DNA of 64,000 nucleotides from Bacteroidota bacterium (GTDB taxonomy: Bacteria > Bacteroidota > Bacteroidia > Palsa-965): the NCBI GenBank assembly GCA_016194975.1, contig JACQAM010000012.1, forward strand, positions 62,001 through 126,000, written 5' to 3'. Numbering within the stretch: position 1 is the stretch's first letter; every line of letters begins with the position of its first letter. The notes under the pieces were generated by a model, which saw only the letters and a list, made by a program, of their open reading frames with translations, made no database searches and had not been told where the DNA came from. Below, piece by piece: positions 16,578 through 25,751 of this stretch. Both the position numbers and the translations under genes were made by a program.

Positions 16578-19500
16578 TTATAATCCAAGCTCAGAATGTT
16601 TGCGCTTGTAAGCTTTCTCAAAAATAATAGGAAGAACGAGAAGTGTCAAAATAGTTGCACTTACAAGACCACCAATAATGACAATTGCCAGCGGTTTTTG
16701 CGTTTCAGAACCAATGCCTGTGGAAATAGCCGCGGGAAATAACCCGATAGCGGCCATCATTGCAGTCATCACCACCGGGCGCACACGCGAAGCAACGCCT
16801 GCAGTGATCGCATCTTTGAGCGACATTTTCTCCGAAAGATTTTTCTTGAACACAGAAATAAGTATGACGCCATTCTGCACACAAACACCGAAGAGCGCAA
16901 TGAACCCGATGCCTGCAGAGATCCCGAAGATCGTATTGGTGATGAGCAGCGCCATGATCCCGCCAATGAGCGAAAAAGGAACCGTAATGATAACGATCAC
17001 TGCATCTTTAATATTCGCAAATGCAATGAAGAGAATGACGAAAATAATGATGAGCGATATCGGCACAACCTGTCCCAATCTTTTTGTAGCGCGCACCTGG
17101 TTCTCATATTCACCCGCCCATTCGAGATGATAACCTTCCGGCAATAATGGTTTTATTTTTTTGTCAATGGAATCCTGCGCTTCCTTGATCGCACTGCCAA
17201 GGTCTCTGTCGCGCACTGTAAATTTTACTCCGCCAAACCGCGTGTTGTTGTCGCGGCTGATGCGTATGTCGCCAATACGTTTCTCGATATTTGCGATCGC
17301 TTTCAGCGGAATTTTATTTCCGTTGATTGTAGGTACGAGCAGGTTCCCGATGTCTTCTTCGTTCGTGCGGAATTCGGGTTTGTAACGCAAGCGAATATCA
17401 AAATGTTTATCGTCATCATAAAGTTGTGTCGCAGCTTTTCCTCCGATCGCCATTTCAATTACGGTCTGGCAATCTCCGGTACTCACACCGTATGCTTTCA
17501 TTCTTGCTTTATCCGTAGAGATCGTTAACTCCGGCTGACCGATGGTTTTCAATAATCCGACGTCATCAATTCCGCGCACACTGTTCATGATCGGGATGAT
17601 CTGCCGGCCGAGTGAATCGATCATTTTCAGATTGGGCCCATAAACTTTAACAGCAATATCTGCATTCATTCCTGCCACTGCTTCATGAACATTGTCGATG
17701 ATCGGTTGCGAATAGTTGAAGATGACGCCTGGAATCTGTCTCAGTTTTTTATCCATTTCGTCAATGAGATCGTCTTGCGAGATCTGGCGCGTCCATTCTT
17801 CTTTCGGTTTCAGATTCACCTGGCACTGGATGCTGTAAAATCCATCGGGATCTGTTCCGTCAGCGGGCCTTCCTGTTTGTGATAATACGCCATCCACTTC
17901 AGGAAACTGCATGAGTATGTGCCGCATTTTATCGGCGATCTTTCTCGACTCCGTAATGTTCACGCTCAATGGCAAACTCGATTCAACCCACAAAGCACCT
18001 TCATTCAACTCCGGTAAAAATTCTGTGCCGAGAAATCTAAAAGAATAAATACTGACAGCAAGAATTGAAAAAGCAAGGACAAGACTGAGATTTTTTCTCC
18101 TGAATGCGGCCTCGAACATTTTAATGAAAACACGTGTGACGAAATTCGTGAATGGATTTTTCTTTTCCCTCACATTTTTCTTCAGCAGGATGCTCGTCAT
18201 CACGGGCACGAGCGTGAGCGTGAAGATGAGCGCACCCAGCAGCGCAAACCCGAGCGTGAACGCGAGCGGCGAAAACATTTTTCCTTCCACTTTCTGAAAA
18301 GAAAAAATCGGGATGAGCGCTGTAAGAATAATGATCTTTGAAAACAGGATGGCGCGGCCCATTTCTGCTCCTGTTTTTTTGATCATCCCGAGCTTCGCTA
18401 ATTTGTTGAAGACAACCATCCCCCTCTCGTGGGCTTTGTGGTCTAATGCCACAAAGACTCCTTCAACCATTACCACTGCCCCGTCGATAATGATGCCGAA
18501 GTCTATTGCACCCATCGAGAGGAGGTTGGCTGTCATGCCCATAAGGCGTAAACAAATGAAAGCGAAAAGCAAAGCCATGGGAACGATCATTGCAACAGTT
18601 ACCGTCGTTCGCCAATCGGCCATGAAAATAAAAACCACTAATGTGACGAGAATAATTCCTTCGAAAAGATTGTGAAGCACCGTGTGTGTGCAGAAACCAA
18701 TGAGCCGGTCGCGATCATAGAACGGAACTATCTTCACATCAGCAGGAAGAAGTCCGTTGTTGAGTTTCTCGATTTTGTCTTTTAAATTGTGCAGGAACTC
18801 TCCGGGATTTTCTCCTTTGCGCATGATCACCACTCCTTCCACCACATCGGTGTCGTGATCGAGTGCAACTGATCCAAGGCGTGGAAGTGCCGATTCAATA
18901 ACAGTTGCAACATTTTTTACAAGTATGGGCGTACCATTTTCGCTTTTGATAATAATATCTTCAATATCATTTTTATTTTTCAGCAAACCGAGTCCACGCA
19001 CCACGAAGGCCTGTTCATTCTGTTCAATGATATCGCCACCCACATTGATATTACTTTTTCCAACTGCGTCGTAAACATCAAGCGGTGCGAGATCATATTT
19101 CGTGAGCAAATGTGGGTCAACTTGTATCTCGTAAGTTTTTATATCGCCGCCAAACGTAACGATATCTGCAACGCCGGAAACCTGGCGAAGCGTACGATCG
19201 ATCTGCCAGTTCTGGATTGTAGTGAGATCTTTTATTGTGCGTTGTTTGCTTTGAACGGTGTAACGGAAAACTTCTCCGGTAGGCCCACCGGGAGGAAGAA
19301 CTTCCGGTTTTATTTCATCAGGCAGATCCACATCGTGAATAAGATTGTTCACTTGCTGCCGCGCAAATGGATCGTCGATGCCGTCATCGAAAATGATGAT
19401 CACGTCAGAAAGTCCGTACATAGAAATGGAACGCACGATCGTTTTCTTCTGCACAGAATTCATCGCGATCTCGATGGGGATCGTTACGAATTTTTCGATT

Positions 19501-19688
19501 TCGGTGCAGCTTCTTCCGGGCCACAGTGTAATGATCTCGATCTGTGTATTGGTCACATCTGGAAAAGCTTCGACCGGTGTATTGAAATAACTGATCACAC
19601 CGATCACAGCGGTCAACACAGTAATGAAAAGAATAAAAAGTTTATTCTTCAGCGAAAAAGCAATAATGCTTTTCATGAAATTATTCAT
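16578..19688 (-). CDS. czcA: Heavy-metal efflux RND pump, CzcA/CusA family
   Basis: 1036 residues, full length for an HME-RND inner-membrane pump: 12 transmembrane helices and two large periplasmic loops. Helix 4 carries DFGIIIDGAVVMVE (Asp396, Asp402, Glu409), the proton-relay signature of the Co/Zn/Ni (CzcA-like) branch rather than the Cu/Ag CusA branch. PPGGPTGEVFRYTV near residue 132 and FLGTEFLPELNEGALWVE after helix 7 are also typical. The proton-driven trimer exports divalent metal ions through a CzcB adaptor and CzcC channel, both encoded directly upstream in the same operon. The metal is inferred from the motif only. Confidence 0.93.
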   Translation of the reverse strand: MNNFMKSIIAFSLKNKLFILFITVLTAVIGVISYFNTPVEAFPDVTNTQIEIITLWPGRSCTEIEKFVTIPIEIAMNSVQKKTIVRSISMYGLSDVIIIFDDGIDDPFARQQVNNLIHDVDLPDEIKPEVLPPGGPTGEVFRYTVQSKQRTIKDLTTIQNWQIDRTLRQVSGVADIVTFGGDIKTYEIQVDPHLLTKYDLAPLDVYDAVGKSNINVGGDIIEQNEQAFVVRGLGLLKNKNDIEDIIIKSENGTPILVKNVATVIESALPRLGSVALDHDTDVVEGVVIMRKGENPGEFLHNLKDKIEKLNNGLLPADVKIVPFYDRDRLIGFCTHTVLHNLFEGIILVTLVVFIFMADWRTTVTVAMIVPMALLFAFICLRLMGMTANLLSMGAIDFGIIIDGAVVMVEGVFVALDHKAHERGMVVFNKLAKLGMIKKTGAEMGRAILFSKIIILTALIPIFSFQKVEGKMFSPLAFTLGFALLGALIFTLTLVPVMTSILLKKNVREKKNPFTNFVTRVFIKMFEAAFRRKNLSLVLAFSILAVSIYSFRFLGTEFLPELNEGALWVESSLPLSVNITESRKIADKMRHILMQFPEVDGVLSQTGRPADGTDPDGFYSIQCQVNLKPKEEWTRQISQDDLIDEMDKKLRQIPGVIFNYSQPIIDNVHEAVAGMNADIAVKVYGPNLKMIDSLGRQIIPIMNSVRGIDDVGLLKTIGQPELTISTDKARMKAYGVSTGDCQTVIEMAIGGKAATQLYDDDKHFDIRLRYKPEFRTNEEDIGNLLVPTINGNKIPLKAIANIEKRIGDIRISRDNNTRFGGVKFTVRDRDLGSAIKEAQDSIDKKIKPLLPEGYHLEWAGEYENQVRATKRLGQVVPISLIIIFVILFIAFANIKDAVIVIITVPFSLIGGIMALLITNTIFGISAGIGFIALFGVCVQNGVILISVFKKNLSEKMSLKDAITAGVASRVRPVVMTAMMAAIGLFPAAISTGIGSETQKPLAIVIIGGLVSATILTLLVLPIIFEKAYKRKHSELGL

Positions 19689-19703
19689 ACCTGCTGATCT
19701 TTT

Positions 19704-20807
19704 TTAATTCGTATTGTTAGCGGCGAGCAAACTTCCTTCGGTGATCACTATATCACCATTCTGCAAACCGCTTTTGATAAATGTTTTTTTTCCGGCGTTC
19801 GCTCCTGTAACAACCAGTCTTTTTTCAAAAAGATTTGTTGTTTTTCTCACCATCACATACGTCTTGTTATTATCGAACAAAACGGATGAGGAAGGAACAG
19901 CGATCACCACTTCAGGAGTGCCTATATGTACTTTCACCACTGCGAACATTCCTGGTTTTAAAAGTGCATCAGGATTATCCATTTCTATCCGGATCTTCAT
20001 CGTTTTAGTATCCGGATCAAGAAGATTTCCGACGAGTCCTATTTTACCTTTGAAAATTTTTCCTTCGTATGCCAGTGTGGTCACCTCCACTTCATCGCCC
20101 ACATTTATTTTTGCAAGATCACTTTCGTAAACATCAGCAAGAACCCAAACAGTGTTGAGCGATGATACGGTGAAAATATTTGTTCCGTTGTCGGAACGAA
20201 TCTCCATTTCTTCATTCACATTTTTTTCCACCACGTATCCATCGATAGGCGCATACACATTATAAAGTCCGTCGGCATTCGAAGTGCTGGCGCCGTAAAC
20301 AGCAAGCGCCTGGAGCAACCTGTTCGATTCGGATTGCGTTCTTGAATATTCATTTTTAGAAGCAAGCAATTGTGTTTCTGAATTCACATTGGTATTGTAA
20401 AGTTCCTGCGCGATGTCGAGATTCTTTTTTGCAACGGCCTGGTTGTTGAGCGCAACAGAATACTGGCTCTGCAGATCGCTGATGTCGGTACTGCGAATGG
20501 TAGCAAGCAACTGTCCTTTGCGAACCTGATCGCCGAGCGAAACATTCACACGAATTACATTTCCGCCAACGAGCGGGTAAACTTTTCCCACTTTACTTTC
20601 ATCGAAAGAAATTTTTCCGGTGAGCGTGAGATCTTCATCCGCCTTGACTGTTTTAGCAGTATCGGTGGCAATGTTATGGAGCTGCGCATTGGAGAGCGAA
20701 ATGATCCCCGGTGGATTGCTTACTGTAGTTTCTTCATTCTTTTTCGGTTCACACGAAACAAGAAGAACTAAAGTGGCAGCGATGAAACAATGTGTTCTCA
20801 TTTTCAT
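19704..20807 (-). CDS. czcB: RND efflux periplasmic adaptor, CzcB/CusB type
   Basis: 367 residues. The N-terminus is a lipoprotein signal with lipobox LVSC (Cys19). It has a lipoyl/barrel-sandwich half (GGNVIRVNVSLGDQVRKGQLLATI), a helical hairpin (about residues 110-170), the second lipoyl half (IDGYVVEKNVNEEMEIRSDNG), then beta-barrel and membrane-proximal domains. It links the inner-membrane pump to the outer-membrane channel. No His/Met-rich metal-binding N-terminal segment of the CzcB/CusB sort is evident, so it may not bind metal itself. It lies 15 bp upstream of czcA and 9 bp downstream of the TolC-like gene. Confidence 0.9.
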   Translation of the reverse strand: MKMRTHCFIAATLVLLVSCEPKKNEETTVSNPPGIISLSNAQLHNIATDTAKTVKADEDLTLTGKISFDESKVGKVYPLVGGNVIRVNVSLGDQVRKGQLLATIRSTDISDLQSQYSVALNNQAVAKKNLDIAQELYNTNVNSETQLLASKNEYSRTQSESNRLLQALAVYGASTSNADGLYNVYAPIDGYVVEKNVNEEMEIRSDNGTNIFTVSSLNTVWVLADVYESDLAKINVGDEVEVTTLAYEGKIFKGKIGLVGNLLDPDTKTMKIRIEMDNPDALLKPGMFAVVKVHIGTPEVVIAVPSSSVLFDNNKTYVMVRKTTNLFEKRLVVTGANAGKKTFIKSGLQNGDIVITEGSLLAANNTN

Positions 20808-20816
20808 TTTTGTTTT

Positions 20817-22142
20817 TCAACGGATGACCGTTGTTCCTGTGACGTAATTCAATTGTTGGGCAGCACGGAAATAATCTGAATCAAGCGTGATCAATCCACG
20901 CCGTGCTTCTTCGTAAGTTCTCACCTGGTCAAGAAACTCGATGAGACTGATGGTTCTTTGAGAATAATTACTGACTGCGTTTTTAAATAGCAGATCGATG
21001 TCGGCAGAATAACTTCCCGGATCTTTTCCATGCGCGGATATCACGCCCGGTTGCGCATTCACACTGTCGCGCACTTCGCGTATGCGAACGAATTGCCCGT
21101 ATGCCGACACCACTTCTGATTGCGCATTAAGTTGCTGAAGCGAATCGTCGTACTCGGATTGTACCAATGCAAATCCTGCTGCGCGAATATTTCCCTGGTT
21201 ACGATTGAAGATCGGAATATCCATTCCTGCATTCACCGTCCATAACTTATTCACATAACTGCTGCGGCGGTCATACTCTGTTCCCATCACCAGATCAGGA
21301 ACACCCTGCGAGCGTTGCAATTTCAGGTTGCGTTCATTCCACATTACATCTGCTGCTGCCAACTGAACATCGGGACGTTTCATCGAACTCTGAATGAGTG
21401 AATCGAGCACCGGAATATTTCCCGCAGGCATTGGAACCTCATCAATCTTCAGCCACGGATTTCCATGATAGCCGAGCAACACACGCAATTGCGCTTCCAT
21501 TTCTTCAATGAAATTCAGGTTGGCTAATTTATCGCTGATCGTAGATTGTTTTTCTGCTTTTAACCGAATGACATCGTTGCCTGCAGCAGCGCCGAGTTTC
21601 AATTCCTGTTGTGCTGCCGCGATCACCTGGTCGAGTGCGCCGAGTTCCTCAGTAAAAACAAGATCGGTTTGCTGCGCTTCGTAAAGATCAGCGAGGTCAC
21701 TGTACAATTCGAATTTGAGCGCGCGCGCAAGATCATCGAAAGCAAGTTGATTTCGTTGCACATCAATTTCAGCAAGACGTACTGCGTTGATGTGTTTTCC
21801 TGCAATGGAAAAAAGCTGGTGAATTTGCACATCAACCTGGCCTGATGAAGGATTATTATCGAGCCACGTTCCTGATGTAGGATCATATAAGGACTGTGTG
21901 TAAACAATATTCGGATTGTACCATGCTTTCGCCTGCGTCACTTCCGATTTCGCAATGTCAATATTATAACGTGCAGAAATCAGCATGAGACTCTGGCTCA
22001 CGAGGCGCTGCTCCGCAACAGTAACATCAAGCAAAACTGTATCGGTCTGGCCTGAATTTGCGTAACTGAAATCGATTGCGCTGGTACGTGCAGAAAAAAT
22101 TTCCGGGAGCAACAGCGCCATCATTAATAGAAGGCGATTCAT
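20817..22142 (-). CDS. czcC: TolC-family outer-membrane efflux channel, CzcC type
   Basis: 441 residues with a signal peptide (cleavage near residue 22) and two OEP repeats, each an alpha-helical barrel hairpin plus beta strands. Typical segments are AKAWYNPNIVYTQ and WNERNLKLQRSQGVPDLVMG ahead of strand regions, and long heptad helices (LADLYEAQQTDLVFTEELGALDQVIAAAQ). It forms the trimeric outer-membrane exit duct for the CzcBA pump encoded downstream. The gene order C-B-A is standard for Bacteroidota metal-efflux operons. Confidence 0.9.
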   Translation of the reverse strand: MNRLLLMMALLLPEIFSARTSAIDFSYANSGQTDTVLLDVTVAEQRLVSQSLMLISARYNIDIAKSEVTQAKAWYNPNIVYTQSLYDPTSGTWLDNNPSSGQVDVQIHQLFSIAGKHINAVRLAEIDVQRNQLAFDDLARALKFELYSDLADLYEAQQTDLVFTEELGALDQVIAAAQQELKLGAAAGNDVIRLKAEKQSTISDKLANLNFIEEMEAQLRVLLGYHGNPWLKIDEVPMPAGNIPVLDSLIQSSMKRPDVQLAAADVMWNERNLKLQRSQGVPDLVMGTEYDRRSSYVNKLWTVNAGMDIPIFNRNQGNIRAAGFALVQSEYDDSLQQLNAQSEVVSAYGQFVRIREVRDSVNAQPGVISAHGKDPGSYSADIDLLFKNAVSNYSQRTISLIEFLDQVRTYEEARRGLITLDSDYFRAAQQLNYVTGTTVIR

Positions 22143-22204
22143 GGATGTAAAAAAGATTGATGAATGTTCGGGACAGCGTAACTTTTGTTACGAAAAACAC
22201 ATCA

Positions 22205-22564
22205 TCAGATCCGGAAGACCCGGAGTTTGGAGAGAAAATTATCGCGCCGTACTGAGATGACAGCGGGAGTGAAAAAAAGCGCGGAAGAAAAAAGTATCAG
22301 AGTAAAAGCGAAAAGAACGATCGCAGCGGGAAGAAGGCGAAGAAGTGTTTCAGAAAAATCATCTCCGTCGTTGTCCTCTGCATAGATCGCATCATCATCA
22401 TCGGTCGCATCGGAAGTTACCTGGTCATCGGAAGCGGGCTGAATAATAGAAGAGTGAAATCTTTTGTCGAGCACATTTTGCTTATGCAGAAAAATACCAC
22501 CGCACGTAATGAGCGTGATCACAAAAAGCAGCGCATATTTTCTGAACGTTTTCAAGCGAAACAA
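22205..22564 (-). CDS. Small acidic-linker membrane protein heading the czc operon
   Basis: Up to 119 residues. Two hydrophobic helices (about residues 10-26 and 78-100) flank an extracytoplasmic linker very rich in Asp/Glu (SDATDDDDAIYAEDNDGDD), ending in a basic tail. Start codons available are TTG at 22564 or TTG at 22555. A -7-like TACTTTTG (22562-22569) overlaps the first, so 22555 is more plausible. It lies 62 bp upstream of czcC in the same direction. Similar small proteins often precede czc/cus genes in Bacteroidota. A metal-binding or sensing role for the acidic loop is inference only; no named family recognised. Confidence 0.6.
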   Translation of the reverse strand: MFRLKTFRKYALLFVITLITCGGIFLHKQNVLDKRFHSSIIQPASDDQVTSDATDDDDAIYAEDNDGDDFSETLLRLLPAAIVLFAFTLILFSSALFFTPAVISVRRDNFLSKLRVFRI

Positions 22565-22614
22565 AAGTAATATACAATCTGAAAGAAATAACGCAACTTA
22601 TAGAAATTTAACAG

Positions 22615-23610
22615 CTAATCGTCGTGCCCTTTGGGTTTCAATTTTCCGTTTTTCCATAGGTATTCTTCTGCTTCCTGCGCCTTTTTGGTGGAATCAGTCA
22701 CGTCTTTGTCTTCGAGTTTATCAAGATCAGGTTGCCCGGCATTTACCCATGCCGTGTACCACAAACTTCCAAGCATTAGAATGGATGATCTCATTTTTCT
22801 TTCGACCATTCCGTTCAACGCATTGCTGTACGCCGTGGTATATTCGACAGAATAAGTTCTCACCGTAGTATTTCCTTTATTTTCGAAAGAATATTTCCTG
22901 TCGGCGGGGATCGTTGCATTCAACTGCGCTTCAATTTTCAGAACAGAATCCACTTCCTCATGACTTGTTTTTACAGATTCCCATGCCCTGTTGATCGGTG
23001 ATTCCACATATTGCGCGCGCCCGACAAAAAAATCATAATCACCACCGAGTAATTCCGGAACGCGCGATTCCCAGAATGCATGAATGCCCACCTGGTTCGT
23101 GAGTTGCCCGTTATAATTTTCAGTGGTGTGCAGCGGAACATTTGAATCAGCAACGTAATGTCCGAGTTCGGCAGAAATCCGGAGGATCTTGTCCACGTCT
23201 CCATCACGGAATGCCTGCGTCAAACGATAAGTCATCACATCGATCCACCACGGAACAATTCCATAGGCGTTGAGCGTGTCTTCTGAATATTTCGCCACCG
23301 CATTTTTCCAGAATTTCGGAACACTGTCGAAACAATGCGGACCATAATGATCGATGTCGATGTAATGACGCGGCGCTTCTTCCGCAACAGAATAACGGCG
23401 CATGTCGGGATCTACAGCGTGATCAGTGATGTACTCAATATGTTTTTTGTAAAACCCGAACATCTCCGGCGGGAGTGTGAATACCGCCATACGGTTTATT
23501 TTTTTGTGGCCGTAAAATCCCCACGACTCCGCTTGCTGCGACGGGGCAAAAAACATCACAAAAAAAACGGCGATGAAAAGAGGAAATATTTTTTTCAGAA
23601 TTTTTCGCAT
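22615..23610 (-). CDS. Zinc-dependent phospholipase C family protein (S1/P1-nuclease fold)
   Basis: 331 residues with a signal peptide (residues 1-28) whose cleavage would leave a Trp near the new N-terminus (AESWGFYGHKKINRMAV). This fits the S1/P1 nuclease and bacterial phospholipase C fold, where the N-terminal Trp and nearby His bind zinc. Further ligand-like segments are YITDHAVDPDMRR, RHYIDIDHYG, ISAELGHYVADSNVPLHTT (HxxxD ... H) and GIHAFWESRVPEL (HxxxE), so the tri-zinc site appears complete. Secreted phosphodiesterase activity on lipids or nucleic acids is expected; substrate unknown. It is separate from the metal operon, whose first gene starts 50 bp downstream in the same direction. 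Confidence 0.8.
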   Translation of the reverse strand: MRKILKKIFPLFIAVFFVMFFAPSQQAESWGFYGHKKINRMAVFTLPPEMFGFYKKHIEYITDHAVDPDMRRYSVAEEAPRHYIDIDHYGPHCFDSVPKFWKNAVAKYSEDTLNAYGIVPWWIDVMTYRLTQAFRDGDVDKILRISAELGHYVADSNVPLHTTENYNGQLTNQVGIHAFWESRVPELLGGDYDFFVGRAQYVESPINRAWESVKTSHEEVDSVLKIEAQLNATIPADRKYSFENKGNTTVRTYSVEYTTAYSNALNGMVERKMRSSILMLGSLWYTAWVNAGQPDLDKLEDKDVTDSTKKAQEAEEYLWKNGKLKPKGHDD

Positions 23611-23754
23611 GAACCAGTTTTACGAAATACTAATTGATACGAAACTACGAAATGCGGATTAATTCTAAACTTAAGATTCGGAAATACGTTTAGAAACTGT
23701 TTAAGATACCTTTTCCGTTCATTTCGTATTGAGTAACTTTTAGTAGAGTTTTCG

Positions 23755-23772
23755 TCCCGATAGCTATCGGGA
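23755..23772. repeat. 18-bp perfect palindrome
   Basis: TCCCGATAGCTATCGGGA is a perfect palindrome placed 13 bases after the comB stop. It is followed by no T-run on the comB strand, so it is not a standard terminator. Its form suggests a dispersed genomic palindrome. The surrounding 174-bp spacer has no other clear feature. Confidence 0.7.
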
Positions 23773-23784
23773 TTCCTACTCCTA

Positions 23785-24510
23785 TCACATTCTCACCAGC
23801 GCTCCATTTTCCAGTACAGGGATCACCGTTGTAAGATCAGGTTGGAGACAGTAACGCACATCATCTTTCAGATTCAGGCGATGCAGGCGCTCTTTATGCG
23901 AAGCGCGCACAAGAAACATACGCTGATCTTTTTCGGAAATTCTATACAGATGCTGCAGCGCAAGCCCCGCATCACCGAGTTTGAAATCAGGATTTCTTTT
24001 TACAAGCGCAGCGGTCATTGCGCCGGCGAAAAGAGAATCTTCGAGATTGAATTTATTTTTCCAGCCCGAACAGAGCAGTAACACATTTCTCTTTTGCGAA
24101 ACGAGCCAGTCTGCAAGTGCAGAGATATTGGTGAATGCACCGATCACCACTTTGTAAGCATCTTTCGCCGCTTCTATCGCCTGGGTTCCGTTGGTTGTAG
24201 TAAGCGCAATTGTTTTTCCGGAAATATTCTCGCCCATATAATCGAAAGGAGAATTACCGAAATCAAATCCATCTACTTTCACCGCATTCCGTTCTGCTCC
24301 GGCGAGAATTCCTTTTTCTTTCCAGACGCGCGCTTCATCGACTGTTGCAACCGGGATTATTTTTTCGGCGCCATAATGAAAAGCAGTGCAGATGGCAGAA
24401 GTAGCGCGCAGCACATCTATGATCACCACTATACTTTCAGCATCCCTGTAAACAGGATATAAAAAAGGAGAGAAACAGGCGTCGACCTTTAGATCGGGAG
24501 AATCGGTCAT
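23785..24510 (-). CDS. comB: 2-phosphosulfolactate phosphatase family protein (ComB)
   Basis: 241 residues, family length. Conserved segments: VVIIDVLRATSAICTAFHYGAEKIIPV (residues 28-54), GAERNAVKVDGFDFGNSPFDY, ALTTTNGTQAI and LLCSGWKNKFNLEDSLFAGAM. In methanogens ComB removes phosphate from 2-phosphosulfolactate on the way to coenzyme M. The many bacterial members, including those of Bacteroidota, lack the rest of that pathway here and may act on another phosphoester. Mg2+-dependent and cytosolic. The function in this organism is therefore open. Confidence 0.88.
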   Translation of the reverse strand: MTDSPDLKVDACFSPFLYPVYRDAESIVVIIDVLRATSAICTAFHYGAEKIIPVATVDEARVWKEKGILAGAERNAVKVDGFDFGNSPFDYMGENISGKTIALTTTNGTQAIEAAKDAYKVVIGAFTNISALADWLVSQKRNVLLLCSGWKNKFNLEDSLFAGAMTAALVKRNPDFKLGDAGLALQHLYRISEKDQRMFLVRASHKERLHRLNLKDDVRYCLQPDLTTVIPVLENGALVRM

Positions 24511-24560
24511 GAATTAATATTTCATTGGAGGATCGCGAAAAAATCTTCGCGTTCCTTCGA

Positions 24561-25688
24561 CTATTTTTTATAGAAAGGCAATTTCACGATCTGCGCTTTC
24601 AGGTTTTTATCGCGAACGCGGACAAAAATTTCATTTCCTGTTTTCGCCAGTTCTGTTTTCACATACCCCATTCCAATACCTTTCTGCAAAGAAGGAGATT
24701 GTGTTCCCGAAGTGACTTTACCTATTTTGTTTCCGTTTGCATCCACGATCTCATAATCATGACGCGGAATGCCACGCTCAATCATTTCGAATGCAATAAG
24801 TTTTCTTGAAACTCCTTTTTCTTTTTGCTCGAGCAATATTTTTTTGTCGGTGAATTCTTTGTTGAATTTGGTTACCCAACCCAAACCTGCTTCGATAGGT
24901 GAAGTGGTATCGTCAATATCATTTCCGTAAAGACAGAATCCCATTTCAAGACGGAGTGTATCGCGTGCACCGAGTCCGATGGGTTTGATCCCGAATTCTT
25001 CTCCTGCTTTGAAAATTTTATCCCAGATGTCATTCGCAATTTCATTGTCAAAATAAATTTCGAATCCACCGGCACCTGTGTAACCTGTATTGGAAACAAG
25101 AATATTATCGTGCCCGGCAAATTTTCCCTGCCCGCCTTCGGCGTTCGGGCGGGCCTTTTTGAAATGGTAATAGGGAATTTCAGAAAGATTAATGTCAGTA
25201 AGTTTCTGCAGCGTTTTCATTGCATCAGGACCCTGCACCGCGAGAAGAGAAGTGCGTTCCGAAATATTTTTCATTTCCACACCGAAAGAATTATGATCAC
25301 TGATCCAGTTCCAGTCTTTCTCAATATTGGAAGCATTCACCACGAGCAAATAAGTTTTTTCGTCGAGACGATAAACGAGCAGATCATCTACAATTCCACC
25401 TTTGCCGTTGGGAAGACAGGAATACTGCACACGGCCGTCATACAATTGAGCAGCGTCATTACTCGTAACACTCTGGATAAGATCGAGCGCTTTTTCTCCT
25501 TTGAGAATGAATTCTCCCATGTGAGAAACATCGAACACGCCGACCGAATTCCTGACTGCAAGATGTTCTTCATTCAAACCGGAATAAGAAACCGGCATGT
25601 TATATCCCGCGAAGGGAACCATTTTTGCGCCGAGAGAAATGTGTTTAGAGGCGAGCGCTGTGTTGCGGAGTGCAGTGGTTGTTTCCAT
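24561..25688 (-). CDS. gcvT: Aminomethyltransferase, glycine cleavage system T protein
   Basis: 375 residues from ATG 25688 ([12 protein letters not shown]); an earlier ATG at 25727 adds 13 residues foreign to the family. THF-binding and catalytic segments are [25 protein letters not shown] (with the catalytic-loop Asp), [21 protein letters not shown] and [21 protein letters not shown]. The enzyme moves the aminomethyl unit from H protein to THF, releasing ammonia. Residues about 178-187 ([10 protein letters not shown]) are an insertion encoded by a GC-rich palindrome (25130-25154) between two conserved strands. No gcvH or gcvP is nearby. Confidence 0.93.
   Translation of the reverse strand: METTTALRNTALASKHISLGAKMVPFAGYNMPVSYSGLNEEHLAVRNSVGVFDVSHMGEFILKGEKALDLIQSVTSNDAAQLYDGRVQYSCLPNGKGGIVDDLLVYRLDEKTYLLVVNASNIEKDWNWISDHNSFGVEMKNISERTSLLAVQGPDAMKTLQKLTDINLSEIPYYHFKKARPNAEGGQGKFAGHDNILVSNTGYTGAGGFEIYFDNEIANDIWDKIFKAGEEFGIKPIGLGARDTLRLEMGFCLYGNDIDDTTSPIEAGLGWVTKFNKEFTDKKILLEQKEKGVSRKLIAFEMIERGIPRHDYEIVDANGNKIGKVTSGTQSPSLQKGIGMGYVKTELAKTGNEIFVRVRDKNLKAQIVKLPFYKK
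25130..25154. repeat. GC-rich palindrome inserted in frame in gcvT
   Basis: GCCCGCC (25130-25136) and GGCGGGC (25148-25154) form a 7-bp stem with an 11-base loop. The GC content is far above the flanking coding sequence. It encodes the ARPNAEGGQ segment, which sits between conserved YYHF and AGHDN parts of GcvT, where I recall other members as having a short turn. Confidence 0.6.
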
Positions 25689-25751
25689 TTTTTTTCTATT
25701 CAGCAAATATAGAGTAAGAAGCAGCAAATTTTACGTAGTGATAAGGCGGAT

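Noticed and set aside
16578-22142. Copper/silver (Cus) identity of the RND operon
   Set aside because: Helix 4 of the pump has the DFGII(I/V)DGAVVMVE form of the cobalt/zinc/nickel branch, and no CusF, Met-rich motif or copper regulator is present.
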